From the NCBI GenBank assembly GCA_000969725.1, contig JXSR01S023203.1: 31,507 nt of DNA, one strand, 5' to 3'. Source of the stretch: Ophiothrix spiculata (taxonomy: Eukaryota > Echinodermata > Ophiuroidea > Amphilepidida > Ophiotrichidae). Shown here piece by piece: positions 21,075 through 31,507 of the stretch (positions within the stretch are counted from its first letter, which is position 1; each line of letters begins with the position of its first letter). Position numbers and translations under genes: made by a program. A model generated the notes under the pieces. The model saw nothing but the letters and a program-made list of their open reading frames with translations. It was not told where the DNA came from and did no database searches.

Positions 21075-21920
21075 CTGTTTGGCAATTTGAAATTCCCTAT
21101 CAAAGGTATTATAATATTAATCATCTCAAGAACCCTTATGGATATTATGGTGGTACTAGATGATGCACTGATTAGTTGTGAAGATCAAAATATGCTCAAT
21201 TTAATTAGCACTTAAATTAATGTTCTTATTTAAAAGTACTTTAATAGTAGAATTTGGTGACAGACATAGCTCATTACTAAGCAATGAAAAAGTCTTACCA
21301 ATGGTTTTCATTAGTTTAACATTTTATTTATTGAGCACAAGATTTGCTATTCAGTTAAACTAACTTGTTTGGGTTTCCTATCAAATCAGAAATTTCTAGC
21401 GAATTGATTCAAGTCTGTTTCCTGAATGTATGTATATATCTTGCACTGAATATTTTTTGAATTGTCATGAATTCTGATATGAATTTCATAATGGCTATAA
21501 AAACCTGGTGTAGTAAGCATTTCTTAACAGCAAAGACTATGATCTACATAGCTTTAGAATATATTACTTCACCATATGCTGATAGTTTTAGCATCAGTTG
21601 TTACAATAACAGCTGGTTTCTTGTACCAAGCAAACTATGAAAGGTTACAACTTCAGCCTACTTATGTAAAGATTCTAGATTCCTAAAATGGAGTTCAGTG
21701 AGGTTTACTTAATAAAATTGTTAAATTTCCTTTAGAAGGCGATGAAATATAAATTATAAAGAAAATGAGAGAGTGCACATGAAACTTTAAGCATTTGGAA
21801 CCTTATGCTAACATCAAATATTTATATAAAGCAATATCAGTTGTGAGCATCCATTTGCGGCTGAGACTAAAGCTTTGAAGTTTATATTAGTGTGCTCTTG
21901 CGTGATTTTAAGATAAACAA

Positions 21921-21992
21921 TACCTTTGCTGCAAACTCAAGCTGGGTGTTTGCAGCAATACATTTGCTGCAAACTCAAGGTGTATTGCTTCT
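21921..21992. repeat. Palindromic joint module between copies E and F
   Basis: Holds TTTGCTGCAAACTCAAG, then GTGTTTGCAGCAATACAT, then TTGCTGCAAACTCAAGGTG and TATTGCTT. Alternating sense and antisense copies of the same word can form hairpins. The truncated copy E ends exactly at this module, which suggests it was the breakpoint of the 6.5-kb deletion. Confidence 0.8.
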
Positions 21993-23988
21993 ATCATGAA
22001 ATGTATTGCTGTGCAATCATAAGGTAGGTTGAGACTTGTGTGGGTTTTGTTTGCTGTGGCATACCATAATTTGTACTACTTGGCTGACTACTCTTTCTAA
22101 AGTTTAGTCATTCTTTACCACAGACTCTCATGGTCACAGATCCAGAGATTAGATAAATTTGACAAGGTTCAATTGCCTGATGAAGACCCACAGGGGATAG
22201 TTTGGCAATATTTATTGTATCCTATTTGGAAATTTATCATGAAATTAAAGTGATGGAAATGATAAAGATGATTAAAATGGTGAGCTTGTGTAGCTTCAGA
22301 TGTACAGTCTTGTTGTGAACTTCAAATGTCATGAAAACCATGTGAGTTTGACTACAGGAAATTTGATAATTTTGGTGAAAAGATTAGTGATGATTTTATT
22401 TCAACAATTTTCAGAGATGAAAGAAAAATATATTACTTGAAAGTTAAGAATAGTGCTTGAATAATTTTGTGGATTTAATTGAATCATCATCGACAAGAAA
22501 CATTTTAGAAAACAAACAAACAAAAAACAATAACAATTTGTTCAATTACAGATTTTGGGTGTAAATGGCCAATGATAGAGATTCCTCAAAGAAAAAATGG
22601 AACAGAGAATATTAACTCATAATGATAGTAGCCCAAGGGATACCTTATGTTTTCCCCTCTCAACCTCACTATTTGCCATAACAGTATCTATTACAATTTA
22701 AATTTCATTTTACCCCTGAACTTAACTATGAGCCTCTTGATCAATCATCTAAAGCCAATGTAAGCCCAAGTAAAAAGAGAAAACCATCCCAAGGGTTCAC
22801 TGTACACCAAACTTTGTTGACTAAAAAGATAAATGCGGGAATGAACTTTGCCTTTTTAGTTGTGTCCTTTTACTCATAAATCCCTCGGAATATGGCAAAA
22901 ATGTGACTGCACACAAATTGCTACAAGAAGTTGAATATTATAAGGTATTTGCAGTCTTTTCAATTTGAAAGGGGACTTTACTACCAACTATGTTTGTGTC
23001 AACATTGCCAAATTAATTTGTTACCAAATAACCTCTTCGTACAGTTAATACTTTGATATACATCTCTCTTTAAACCAGTCAATTATCATAAAGCAGCCAT
23101 AAAATCTGTTAAATACTCTCGACTTTGTAACTTAACTTGCCTATTCAGTCTTTTCCAAACTCACTAATTTGGATGCTGTTCTAAAGTATCTGCAAGTACG
23201 TTGTGAGAGCATAGCCTGAAAGTATACACCACCAAGACAGGGACTACATGTCTGCGCTAAAAGTAACAGCTTAAATTTCTTCATTGCAAAACTTGGTCTA
23301 AATATCTTGGTAGAAATAAAGAGTTAAGATTTCTGAATTGGAATACTTGGTCTAGATATATATCCATTTGAAAATTAAAAGGTTTATTTGCACAATTGTA
23401 TTACACCTATCAAATTTTGGAAAGATGCTCTTTCAACCATTTGGCAGGGAGGGATAGCCTGATTGCGCTAACTATATCCAGACATCATCTTGACTAGATG
23501 GTTCTTTACCCATTACACTGGGAATTCTACTCTCCACTACAATTCTACAAAGTAGTCCATCTTTGTAAAATTCAAACCGCAATGTTGTGTAACATAATAA
23601 TGTCAAGTTTTGCTTACATTGTAGTTGACCACTGCAGATTTGAATTTTATTGACTTTGTAAATAGAATTACATCAGTGTGAATGGTTAGGGATATGTTGG
23701 GAGTGTCTATGAGGAATTCCTCATCTCACTTTCCACTTAATTACTGGCTAATATTTACTTGAGACAATGAAATTGATTCCTTCAAGTGGAACATAACTTT
23801 GTGTCTAGTCCAGACTGTATACATTGGTAAGCCCTTCGCTTTGGAATGATTTACTGTTTGGCAATTTGAAATTCCCTAACAAATGTATAATCATATTAAT
23901 CATCTCAAGAATCCTTGGGGTATTATGGTGGTACTAGATGATGTACTGATTAGTTGTGAAGATCAAAATATGCTCATTTTAATTAGCC

Positions 23989-24737
23989 TTAACCCTCTGA
24001 AACCGACGGGCCGGTATACCCGATGAGCCTGTTTACCGGCTTTGTGGTCACGTGTCAGAAACCTAACCCTAACCTCCTACCTACCATTTTTCGTTCTCAG
24101 CCTATCTCCTCGGAAATAAGGGTGTCAAAAATTGGTGGTTTCCACCGGGGCTCAAACCAGGGACCTATGCTTCCCAATCCCGTGTCCACAAATACCATTC
24201 CACCCTAGGGGCGCTGCCTACACAGCGATTCCGTGCCCATATGGGACCCCGGTCTATGACGTATTCGGACTTAGGCGATTTTGGTGATTTGCTCTTGTAG
24301 CTTTTTGTAACCTTTGGGAGCTTTTGGGTTATTGTGTCTGTCAACAGGCATGAGTAGTCACAATTTTCAATGGTCTTATTTATATCAGAAGACATCAATG
24401 AAGCTTTTATATTTGAACCCATGGTTGATGGGTCAGTTTGCTCTTATTTACTTGACAGAGGTAAACAATTTCTTATATTTTGGTAAATTTGATCAAAACT
24501 TTAAAGAAATGTGGTTTCGCCATAGACTACAATGTAAATGACAAACATGTTCGTCAACTTAAAAGCAATCTTTTTTGAATGCTTGTTATTGGAAAAAAAT
24601 CAGACTATTCTCAAATGAAAAGGTAAAGCAAGGGAAATCAAAATCAAAGTAAGTTTAGGGGTTTTATTGTGTTTTTAAACTTTCGGGTTGGCCCGGGTAA
24701 GCTGTACAGATACACGTAGAATGGCTCAAAGGGTTAA
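23989..24737. mobile_element. piggyBac-like non-autonomous element, 741 bp
   Basis: TTAA is duplicated at 23989-23992 and 24734-24737. The element starts CCCTCTGAAACC and ends, reverse-complemented, CCCTTTGAGCC. Copies D (near 11105) and E (near 21210) have the empty site GCACTTAAATTGATG or close to it. TTAA targets and short CCCTYTGA ends are typical of piggyBac-like elements. The interior is far richer in GC and CpG than the unit (GGGCCGGTATACCC near the left end, TTGGCCCGGGTAAG near the right). No transposase: open frames of 61-85 codons are unrecognised. A possible tRNA-like remnant inside is listed separately. Confidence 0.85.
24141..24211 (-). mobile_element. Possible tRNA-derived SINE remnant inside the piggyBac-like element
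   Basis: On the minus strand TAGGGTGGAATGG resembles a pol III A box. About 50 bases after its start, GGTCCCTGGTTTGAGCCC resembles the B-box region common in tRNA-derived SINEs (consensus GGTTCGANNCC). The spacing suits a tRNA with a slightly long variable region. The match is degenerate and I see no tail or target duplication, so this is tentative. Confidence 0.3.
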
Positions 24738-26010
24738 ATTGATGTTCTTATTTAAAAGTACTTTAATAACAAAATTGGTGATAGACATAGGTCATTACTA
24801 AGCAATGAAAAAGTTTAACCAATGAATTTCATTAGTTTAACATTTTATTTATTGAGCACAAGATTTGCTATTCAGTATGACAAACTTGTTTTGGTTTTCT
24901 ATCAAATCAGAAATTTCTATTGAATTAATTCAAGTGTGTTACCTGAATGTATGTATATATCTAGCACTGAATATTTTGTGAATTGTCATGAATTCCCATA
25001 TGAATTTCATATTGGCTATAAAAGCTTGAGAAGTTTGGAGGGCTGGTGTAATAAGCATTTCTTAACAGCAAAGACTATAATCTACATAGCTTTAGAATAT
25101 ATTACTACACCATATGCTGATAGTTTAAGCATGATTTGTTACAAGAACAGCTGGCTTATTGTACCCAACAAACTTCAAAAGGTTACACCACCAGCCTACT
25201 TATGCAAAGATTCTAGATTCCTAAAATGGAGTGCAGTGAGGTTACTAAATAAAATTATTAAATTTCATTTAAAAGGTGATGAATATAAATTATAGAGAAA
25301 ATTAGAGAGCATGAAACTTTGAGCGTTTGGAACCTTACGCTAACATCAAATATTAATATAAACCAAAATCAGTTAATGAGCATCCATTTGCGGCTGAGAC
25401 TAGAGCTTTGAAGTTTATATCAGTGCACTCTTGCGTGATTTCAAGATAAACATCAGTCTGTAATGTGAAGAACTTGAAAGGGCAAATGTTGGTATCACCT
25501 TTTCAATCACTCGTTTTTTAAAGGAGTTAGGAGGTGAGGTTTCAATAAAAACCAATCCAAGTTCATTTCTGCTGAAACATCTTTGAAGAGCTAAACTTGT
25601 TTATGCCTTAGTGTTAGAAATCAGAAATGTTGCTACTTGGCGAGCACTAATGGAATTTATGTTTTACTCATGCCCAGAAGCAACAATTAAGAAATCATCA
25701 TAAATATACTCCTGTATTCTACTTAGAGAGAGAAGAAGGCATTTGAAGTCAAACAAAATTGTGAGCACTTTTGTTTTATGGTATTAATTAAAACATAGCA
25801 ATTTGTAAAATATATACAGTCATTTATTCTGAGTCAAATAAATATGTATAGCATACATAATTAAAGCAATTAAAGCAGGGCATATACATTGTTTTAATTA
25901 CTGTTTGAAAGGAGGAGTACTTAGCTATTGCCTCGATGTGCTCTTTCCTCATTGCTCATGTCAGTGAACTTACAAGATTGATTTAAACTTATTTACATAC
26001 ATAAAGTACC

Positions 26011-26325
26011 AATTTAATAATTATAATTGCAGGTGATTTATAGTGCACTACGCGGTCCCCCTGACTTGTAATTCCACACGGCCTCAGCACACTTTACAGA
26101 GCAGTTCTAATCATTGGGTTAAATCACTACCTGGACTCCCTGGGGCCAAAGGGCTTACTGCGGCCTACATATTGGCCCAACCCTAGCTTGAGTAATTCAC
26201 ACCCTCATAGAATATATACAGTTTTCGCACACTCAGCTCCCAGCTGGACTCGAACGCGGAACGATCGATATCTTATGTTTAACAGTCCGAGAACTAACCG
26301 ACTGAGCTAGCGAGAACTATAATTT
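26011..26325 (-). mobile_element. tRNA-derived SINE, about 305 bp
   Basis: The minus strand begins with a tRNA-like head: A box TAGCTCAGTCGG (complement of 26298-26309) and B box GCGTTCGAGTCC (complement of 26246-26257). With GGACTGTTAA between them it resembles tRNA-Lys or tRNA-Asn. The 3' part has CTGTAAAGTGTGCTGAGGCC, GTGGAATTACAAG and GTGCACTATAAATC, a module shared with 13400-13460, then an AATTATAATTATT tail. AATTT flanks both sides (26011-26015 and 26321-26325). Copy D (near 12490) reads CCAATTTGTATAAACC without it. A tRNA finder might wrongly report a tRNA here; there is no proper acceptor or anticodon stem. Confidence 0.85.
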
Positions 26326-27715
26326 GTATAAACCTATATGGCTGTATATATAAATACAGCATTTAATTATGAATTCAGTGTTTTAAACAAACACAATTTA
26401 TGTGACTATAGTGTATGTTGCAAACCCTAACATGGTTAACTTGATTTGATCGAAAGGGTAATTTGATAATATATTCATATGAAAACCCATATGCGTCTTT
26501 GTCAGTTTACACAGATCAAAATCACAGTGTTAGATATTGCAAGAGAGGATCCTCCCGTTGATTCATTTTATCACCATCAAATATATCAGCAAAGATCACA
26601 TTAATACAAATAGACACTAGAAATATATTCCTACCACTTCGATAATTGCCTCTCCTCAGGCAATATTCATTTTACTATTGAAGTCTACTTTGGATTGGCA
26701 ATACCACTTGTGTTCAGGTGTCAATGTGTTGGGTTTCATAGAAGAGGATGTTGATGTTTCTCTTTGTGAGATTTGTTACTCAACATAACAGACATGAGAA
26801 TACAGAAGGGAGAGAGATTGGATTCAATTACTTAAATTGAATGGGAGGTAATGGTGGATTGTGAAATGTGTTAAGGTCCTCATCAAATTGGGATTTTTGG
26901 GCCAAATGGGGTTATAATTTTTTTTTATTTCATGGGATTTCCACGATTTGCTTCTAATCTTTAATTCAATTGTGTTATACACATTGGCTTATAACATTTT
27001 TAAACACGAGTTGTATTACTTTTAAGGCAAAGTAAAAGAAATTACGTGTTTTGGGTTCAATTATTTATTTTAAATTTGGTGAGTCTACATGGAAATAACA
27101 GTTATATCTAATCCCAACAGTTTTCTCCAAGCGCACATACTCAAATAACGTACGCATCTTATCAAGTCAGCACCTGGTCGAATGGATTCATCACATTGCA
27201 TCAGTGATTTAGTTCTTCTTTGAAAACGATAAAGTTTCCTGTGAAAACTGAGCATAGTGCAATAAATTGAAACTTCATTATTCATCATTGAGTGAACTGC
27301 CCTATTTTTTGTCAAGATTTTAATCAAAGTACTGTGTTTTTTTGTCTGTGAGAATTATAATTAAAGTTTCCGAAGATTATGTAGAATGTGAAATACATAG
27401 AATATAACATGTATTATAAACGAAAAAAAGAATGAATTCTAGAAGATACAGTTAAACCAGTTATTAAATTTGACACATATTTCACAAAACTCACTCTGAT
27501 ACTTAATAATGTTTTAACTTGCTTTTGGAATCCCTTTTAAGTAGCAGCAAAACGGCTTCAGAATTTCATGAAGGGAAACGATTATCAATTTAGAGTCTTT
27601 GATACTCTAGCAAAGTCCCTTTTGAAGAATTTTCATAGATTCACTGCATTTTATTTGTGTATACATCGAAGTTTAGAAGAATCTATATACATATGTACAT
27701 AGATTCTTATCATTA

Positions 27716-28091
27716 TTTATCATACCACTAAGAGAATTTATGACCATATTTGGAAAAGCTGCTGCCGGGATATATTTCGTATCATACCCTGAGCGCGTCA
27801 GGCGCACTTATATCATGTCACTGAGCGCGTCGGAACATTGCATTTAAATTTGTAGGGATGCGCGGTACTATGTAGAGTAAAACGTTCACCAAAAGTGGTT
27901 CGTTTTTGTTAATTTTGTGAAGTAAAGCTAAAAAAGTTGAAAAAACAAATAAATAAATAGTTTGATGATTAAGATTGACTTAGTGGTATGATAAATTTGT
28001 TATTTGGTTCAGCGTCGGTATGACACTGGATATGACACGTCGCGCACGAGTATTTCCCATAACATACCTCCGCTTCACCCAATAACTAATA
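27716..28091. mobile_element. Insertion with 17-bp perfect inverted repeats, about 376 bp
   Basis: Copy D reads CATTATGTAGATAATC (near 14195), so 27716-28091 is extra in F. TTTATCATACCACTAAG at 27716-27732 has its exact complement at 27979-27995, giving a 280-bp element. A further 96 bp to 28091 is also absent from D and has CpG-rich words (CAGCGTCGG, CGTCGCGCACGAG) related to the interior CTGAGCGCGTC (twice, about 27791 and 27822). It may be a nested or partly rearranged MITE, with part of the true right end beyond the internal repeat. No clear target duplication; superfamily unknown. Confidence 0.65.
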
Positions 28092-29789
28092 GTAGATAAT
28101 CTTTGTAAAACTGGATTGTCAAATTCTTACTAAATTTTTGACCATATCTATTTTTGTTTTATTTTGGTCCAGAAATTAGCATTTTGTATTTTAATTAGTA
28201 TTTACTCACACATAAGTCAGAAGTATTCTAGATGTTACAAAGTCATTCTTGTAAAAACTACAAAAAAAATGGAATCACCCTGGTTGGGGATGAGCTTAGG
28301 AGAAGGTACTCCAGTTTTGTTTTCATAGACACATGCTGTTGAGAAAAGTTGAAGTACAATCCATAAAAGTGAAATTTTGAAGGAAATAGGACCCATTCAT
28401 TTACCAATTGCCTAATTCTTTTTAGCCAAATGTAAAATAATCATAATTTTCAGCAACAATGACCGACCCAATGAACACATTTGAAACTTGGTTTTCAAGA
28501 TTGACCAATCGAAGTACAAAGTTTTGCAAGAAAATAATCAAATTAGATACCAGAAAGCCTGATTTAGCTATCCATGTTTGATTCACAACTAACAATGTAC
28601 TGAATAAGGTCCTTCCCCTCTCCTCTGATGAGAAGAGAGTGATTATCTGACAGATTAATTAATTTTGAGTTTTACCATGTAACTCAAAATCAGCAGTAAC
28701 AATATGTATTCCATTTTTCAAAACCATTTTGAAGCACTTTCTGTCAACATGGACAGATGAAATAACAGTGTCAAAGCTTTCAAGATTTCAAATATATCAT
28801 AGCTTTGTGCCCAAAGCTAAGAAATGATAAATCATCAGAAATCCATTTATGTGAATGTGAGCAAGAAAAAGGAATAAAGTAAGAATGCATAGATGGAAAT
28901 CCATTTGTCGTCTTGTTTCTCAGTGAATTTGTTCAATCATGGTCCATGTATCAAATTTCACATCCATTTGAGTTTTACTTTGCTTTTAATTTTACATCAT
29001 CGCAAATTAATATTTGTACTTTGAATTAAACTTTAATTTATAGCCTAAAGTTACTGATTTCAATAGAAAATTACAATTCATGTGGAATCTGTTTGATTTA
29101 TATTTTAATAAGAATATCGAGATCCATTTGTCTATTTTGTTTGGTATTCAAATTATGCTCAATCATAATCTCTGTACAGGTATCATGTTACATCTTTTTC
29201 TAGCCCACATATTAAATTTCAAAATTACTGATATTAATATTTGACTTTGAATCAAACCCATTTTTAAAATTGCATCAAAATGTGGTGCATTATATAGAAG
29301 TATCATTTCCCAGCAGAAAATGACGTTAAAAACAAATCAGGCTACATATTTAGGTACATGTGCACCTGAAACAGATTGACGGGATTTATAGAATGGCTTC
29401 TCAAAGTAAATGGTTCATTTATTGCGCAAATGGAGCATCTTGTAATATCAATAAAGCCTTCAATAACCTTTTACATTGTTTTATTTGGAACATTTTTTTA
29501 CATTACTGCGTTTTCTGGCAGATTTTCAATATTTGTGTAAAAATTATATGATTGTCATTATTGAAATATTTGTTATAATAGTGAATATGTATTTAAATAA
29601 GGTAGAAGGAATTTGATACTCTGGTATCGAATCAGTAATTCACACAAAAGGAAAATGTTTGCAGACATTTTGGTACAACTGTATTGATATTTATATTACT
29701 TGTTTTCGAAAGTAATTTGATACTGAAACATTGCTTTAATGTCCTAAAGTATACAAAAGGAAAAAAGGAAAAAAATAACAGTGGAACGG

Positions 29790-29941
29790 CTGCAGTGTTT
29801 TGCTCCCCTAGCATTAATGATCAATCAATTGTAATGGAGCCTGAACAAGACCTTTGCAGCAGCAACGCAATGGGACAGCTAAAGGGGATACTTATTGATA
29901 TGCATTGCCATCAGACAGATTGTGATGTACACTTAAAATGA
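29790..29941 (+). other. Conserved open-frame block of the unit, copy F version
   Basis: Reads CSPSINDQSIVMEPEQ, then DLCSSNAMGQLKGILIDMHC and HQTDCDVHLK, to a TGA at 29939-29941. The frame stays open upstream to about 29684. Differences from copy D in the core are very few, and copy C matches too. No family recognised; see the copy D entry for the comparison. Confidence 0.35.
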
Positions 29942-30147
29942 TACTGCATTGTCTAGGGGAGAAAGAGGTAATTGGGAAAAAATTGTTAAAAACAAAAAAT
30001 ATTATTGATGATAAAACAATGTTTGGTAAGGATTTCTTACCAATATAAAGTGGAAGCAATAACCTACCTTCTTATGAAAATTATTAGAATCCCTAATATC
30101 AGAAATTTTTCAAGACAATGTAAAACCAAACGCATGCTTCGGGTTGT

Positions 30148-30766
30148 ATTTGGGTGATTCCAAAGTAACGTTTGTGATCGAAAAATGGGAAAATTTCACT
30201 TTTAAATGGCCACAGAACCAAGCATAAACATAAACATTATATCAACGAGTTTGTTGTTGATAATGGTGCTCGCTGGTGGGATCAAGACATGCAGGTGTTT
30301 AAAGATTAAAATAATTGCCAAAATACTGAATAAAGTTCATGTAACGTTCGGTAACGTTTGTGACCGCTCCAAATGACTTCAAAGTAAAATTTCTCTGACA
30401 TGTTATCGATTTTTTTTTTGGCGCTTTTAACAGATGATTGGTAACATATTTACAAATAGTTCATAAAAGTGCTTGGAAATTCTATCTTCAGGATTTCTGT
30501 AAATGCAATGTTTTGTTTGGTAACGTCTGGTAACGTTTGTGACATTTTGGTGTAACTTTTTGGTAACGTTTGTGACATTTTTGAATGAAAACATGTGCTC
30601 ATTCATGCACGGGTAGAACAAATTAAAAATTACTGATTAGAAAATACTTTTCACACACCGAGTAACAAACGTATGACTGAAAAAACTGCTCATATGGTCG
30701 GGGGAAAAAAGCTGATTTTTTGCTTGAAATCAAAAAAGGTTTAGTTTTCACTGGAATGAGCCATTT
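30148..30766. mobile_element. Non-autonomous DNA transposon, 611 bp, GTAACGTTTGTGAC motif array
   Basis: ATTT flanks both ends (30148-30151 and 30763-30766). The empty site is seen in copy C (complement of about 8145-8160, TTGTATTTACCAAAATG) and in D near 17763. Ends are imperfect inverted repeats: GGGTGATTCCAAAGTAACG and, reverse-complemented, GGCTCATTCCAGTGAAAAC. The motif GTAACGTTTGTGAC or close variants start at 30165, 30341, 30351, 30520, 30530 and 30563, the first directly inside the left end. It makes a 4-bp duplication and has GTAACG words like the element at 14670-15453, so the two may belong to one superfamily. No transposase. Confidence 0.75.
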
Positions 30767-31071
30767 ACCAAAATGGGAGCCCAAGCTTAATACATTTTTG
30801 TACTCTGTCTTATTTTTTTCTATTGATAGAGAGGGATACCAGATTTTATGTGATTTAGATGAAAGTACTATGATATGAAGCATCCACTTTCCTTGCCATG
30901 TAAATTTGTCTTATTCATCAAATAAAAAGGTTCTTAGACCAAAATCAGCGTTTTGATTGAAAACTGACCTATTAATACCAAGAAAAGGTCAAAAATTGCA
31001 GCATGGTTTCACAAATCCATACAATGGGCCAATTGAAAGTATACTGATCTAATTTTGCATCATAGAGCTCT

Positions 31072-31125
31072 ATGAGCTGTGATTAAAGGATTTTTGCAAT
31101 GAGCTGTGATTAAAGGATTTTTGCA
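31072..31125 (+). repeat. 27-bp tandem duplication
   Basis: ATGAGCTGTGATTAAAGG with ATTTTTGCA occurs twice in a row with a 27-bp period. Copy D has a single version (about 18065-18095), so the duplication is private to copy F. Confidence 0.85.
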
Positions 31126-31317
31126 TTTTTATTTATTTTCAGCCTGATTTGGGACATTTTAGCCCAATTTTCCGGATTTCCACTACACCCAGGATTTAAT
31201 CCAAAACCAGATCATGCCCCTGCTTGTAAATTACTTTGAATATTGATTATTCAATGTAGTAGTAAATATTATGGCACACAGGAACCAGAAGATACAAAAC
31301 CAACATGAGTTTGAGCC

Positions 31318-31400
31318 ACTATTATGAGTTTACAGCAATACACCTTGATTTCGCCCTGGGAGTTCGCAGCAATAGCTGCAAACTCAAGGTGTATTGCTTC
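31318..31400. repeat. Palindromic joint module between copies F and G
   Basis: Has GAGTTTACAGCAATACACC with TTGA, then GAGTTCGCAGCAATA, then GCTGCAAACTCAAGGTG with TATTGCT, matching the D/E joint. It shows that another copy (G) begins here and that the array continues beyond the window. Confidence 0.8.
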
Positions 31401-31425
31401 TACCATGAAATGTATTGCTGTGAAA
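31380..31425 (+). repeat. Start of unit copy G
   Basis: AAACTCAAGGTGTATTGCTT, then ACCATGAAATGTATTGCTGTG, equals the first bases of E (18353 onward) and F (21970 onward). After GCTGTG the unit is interrupted by a hAT-like end at 31426. Confidence 0.7.
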
Positions 31426-31507
31426 CAGTGGCGTAACCAGGGGGGAAAGAGTGGCGTAACCAGGGGGGAAAGGGGAGGCAGGGGGAGCCTTCCCCGAGAA
31501 AAATGCC
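31426..31507 (+). mobile_element. hAT-like element, left end (cut by window end)
   Basis: CAGTGGCGTAACCAGGGGGG at 31426-31445 is the typical terminal word of many hAT MITEs. AGTGGCGTAACCAGGGGGG recurs from 31450 (period 23), followed by G-rich DNA. Copies E and F continue with CAATCATAAGGTAGG at this point, so the sequence is inserted. The right end and 8-bp duplication lie outside the window. Confidence 0.65.

Larger units (their letters stand above)
18345..21920 (+). repeat. Unit copy E (plus strand, second half deleted)
   Basis: Starts at the palindromic joint and follows the unit to GCGTGATTTTAAGATAAACA (about 21900-21919), equal to about 11803 in copy D, where it jumps to the next palindromic module. 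About 6.5 kb of the unit (12-18 kb in copy D) is missing. E is closest to F: in about 158 bases around 19840-19995 and 22780-22935 I count about 8 differences. Both lack the block present near 2310-2970 in A. Two private insertions lie in it, at 18573-19265 and 20903-21071. Confidence 0.85.
21921..31379 (+). repeat. Unit copy F (plus strand, complete)
   Basis: The only copy in the window with a joint at both ends, 9.46 kb in all. Removing its four insertions (741, 305, about 376 and 611 bp) leaves about 7.4 kb. Landmarks in order: GACCCACAGGGGATAG (about 22187), CCATTTGGCAGGGAGGG (23437), AACTTGTTTATGCC (25592), ACACAGATCAAAATCACAGT (26509), ACAACTAACAATGTACTG (28587), GCATTGCCATCAGACAG (29904). 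About 115 bp near 25515 are missing relative to A and D. The longest frame, 119 codons at 24936-25295, is broken by stops in D and A and looks non-functional. Confidence 0.85.

Noticed and set aside
24060-24075. Telomere-like CCTAACCCTAACC
   Set aside because: Only about two repeat units inside the piggyBac-like element; too short to mean an interstitial telomere.
24936-25295. Longest open frame of the window, 119 codons
   Set aside because: Copy D has an early stop in the same frame and copies A and E are also broken. The translation resembles no known family.
26246-26309. tRNA gene on the minus strand
   Set aside because: The A and B boxes are good, but acceptor and anticodon stems do not form. 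It is followed by a SINE body and flanked by AATTT on both sides, so it is a SINE head.

Overview
This window looks like non-coding, AT-rich (about two thirds A+T by eye) DNA from an animal genome. The mix of mobile elements points to a metazoan, most likely an invertebrate: tRNA-headed SINEs, a CR1/L2-like LINE relic, and hAT-, PIF/Harbinger- and piggyBac-like non-autonomous DNA transposons. I could not identify the species. I found no convincing protein-coding gene, rRNA, functional tRNA or CRISPR array. The longest open frames are under 120 codons and do not resemble known domains.

The window is built from one long repeat unit, present again and again as diverged copies. Without later insertions the unit is roughly 7.5-8 kb. 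Seven full or partial copies (A-G here) cover almost all of the sequence. Three are on the minus strand: A (1-4277), B (4571-7775) and C (7776-9058). Then comes a spacer of about 1.06 kb with no unit homology (9059-10116). Four plus-strand copies follow: D (10117-18344), E (18345-21920), F (21921-31379, complete) and the start of G (31380-31425). The two groups run divergently away from the spacer. Within each group copies are head-to-tail, and joints C/B, D/E, E/F and F/G carry the same short palindromic module (GCAGCAATACA-type words and their complements). The A/B joint is scrambled and holds a LINE reverse-transcriptase relic.

Because the same unit is present several times, most extra segments in one copy can be checked against an empty site in another. 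This reveals at least twelve private insertions, many with target-site duplications. They are: a 128-bp insert with an 11-bp duplication (A); a hAT-like MITE and a LINE 3' end (B); a SINE, a GTAACG-motif element and a large foldback element (D); an unclassified 0.7-kb segment and a Harbinger MITE (E); a piggyBac-like element, a tRNA-derived SINE, a palindromic element and a second GTAACG-motif element (F); and a hAT-like end (G).

The most interesting points are the macrosatellite-like architecture with a strand switch, the palindromic joints, two element types sharing GTAACG motif arrays and 4-bp target duplications, and a roughly 150-bp block that keeps an open frame in all three copies that contain it. 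All alignments were done by eye, so copy boundaries are good to about 10-30 bp.
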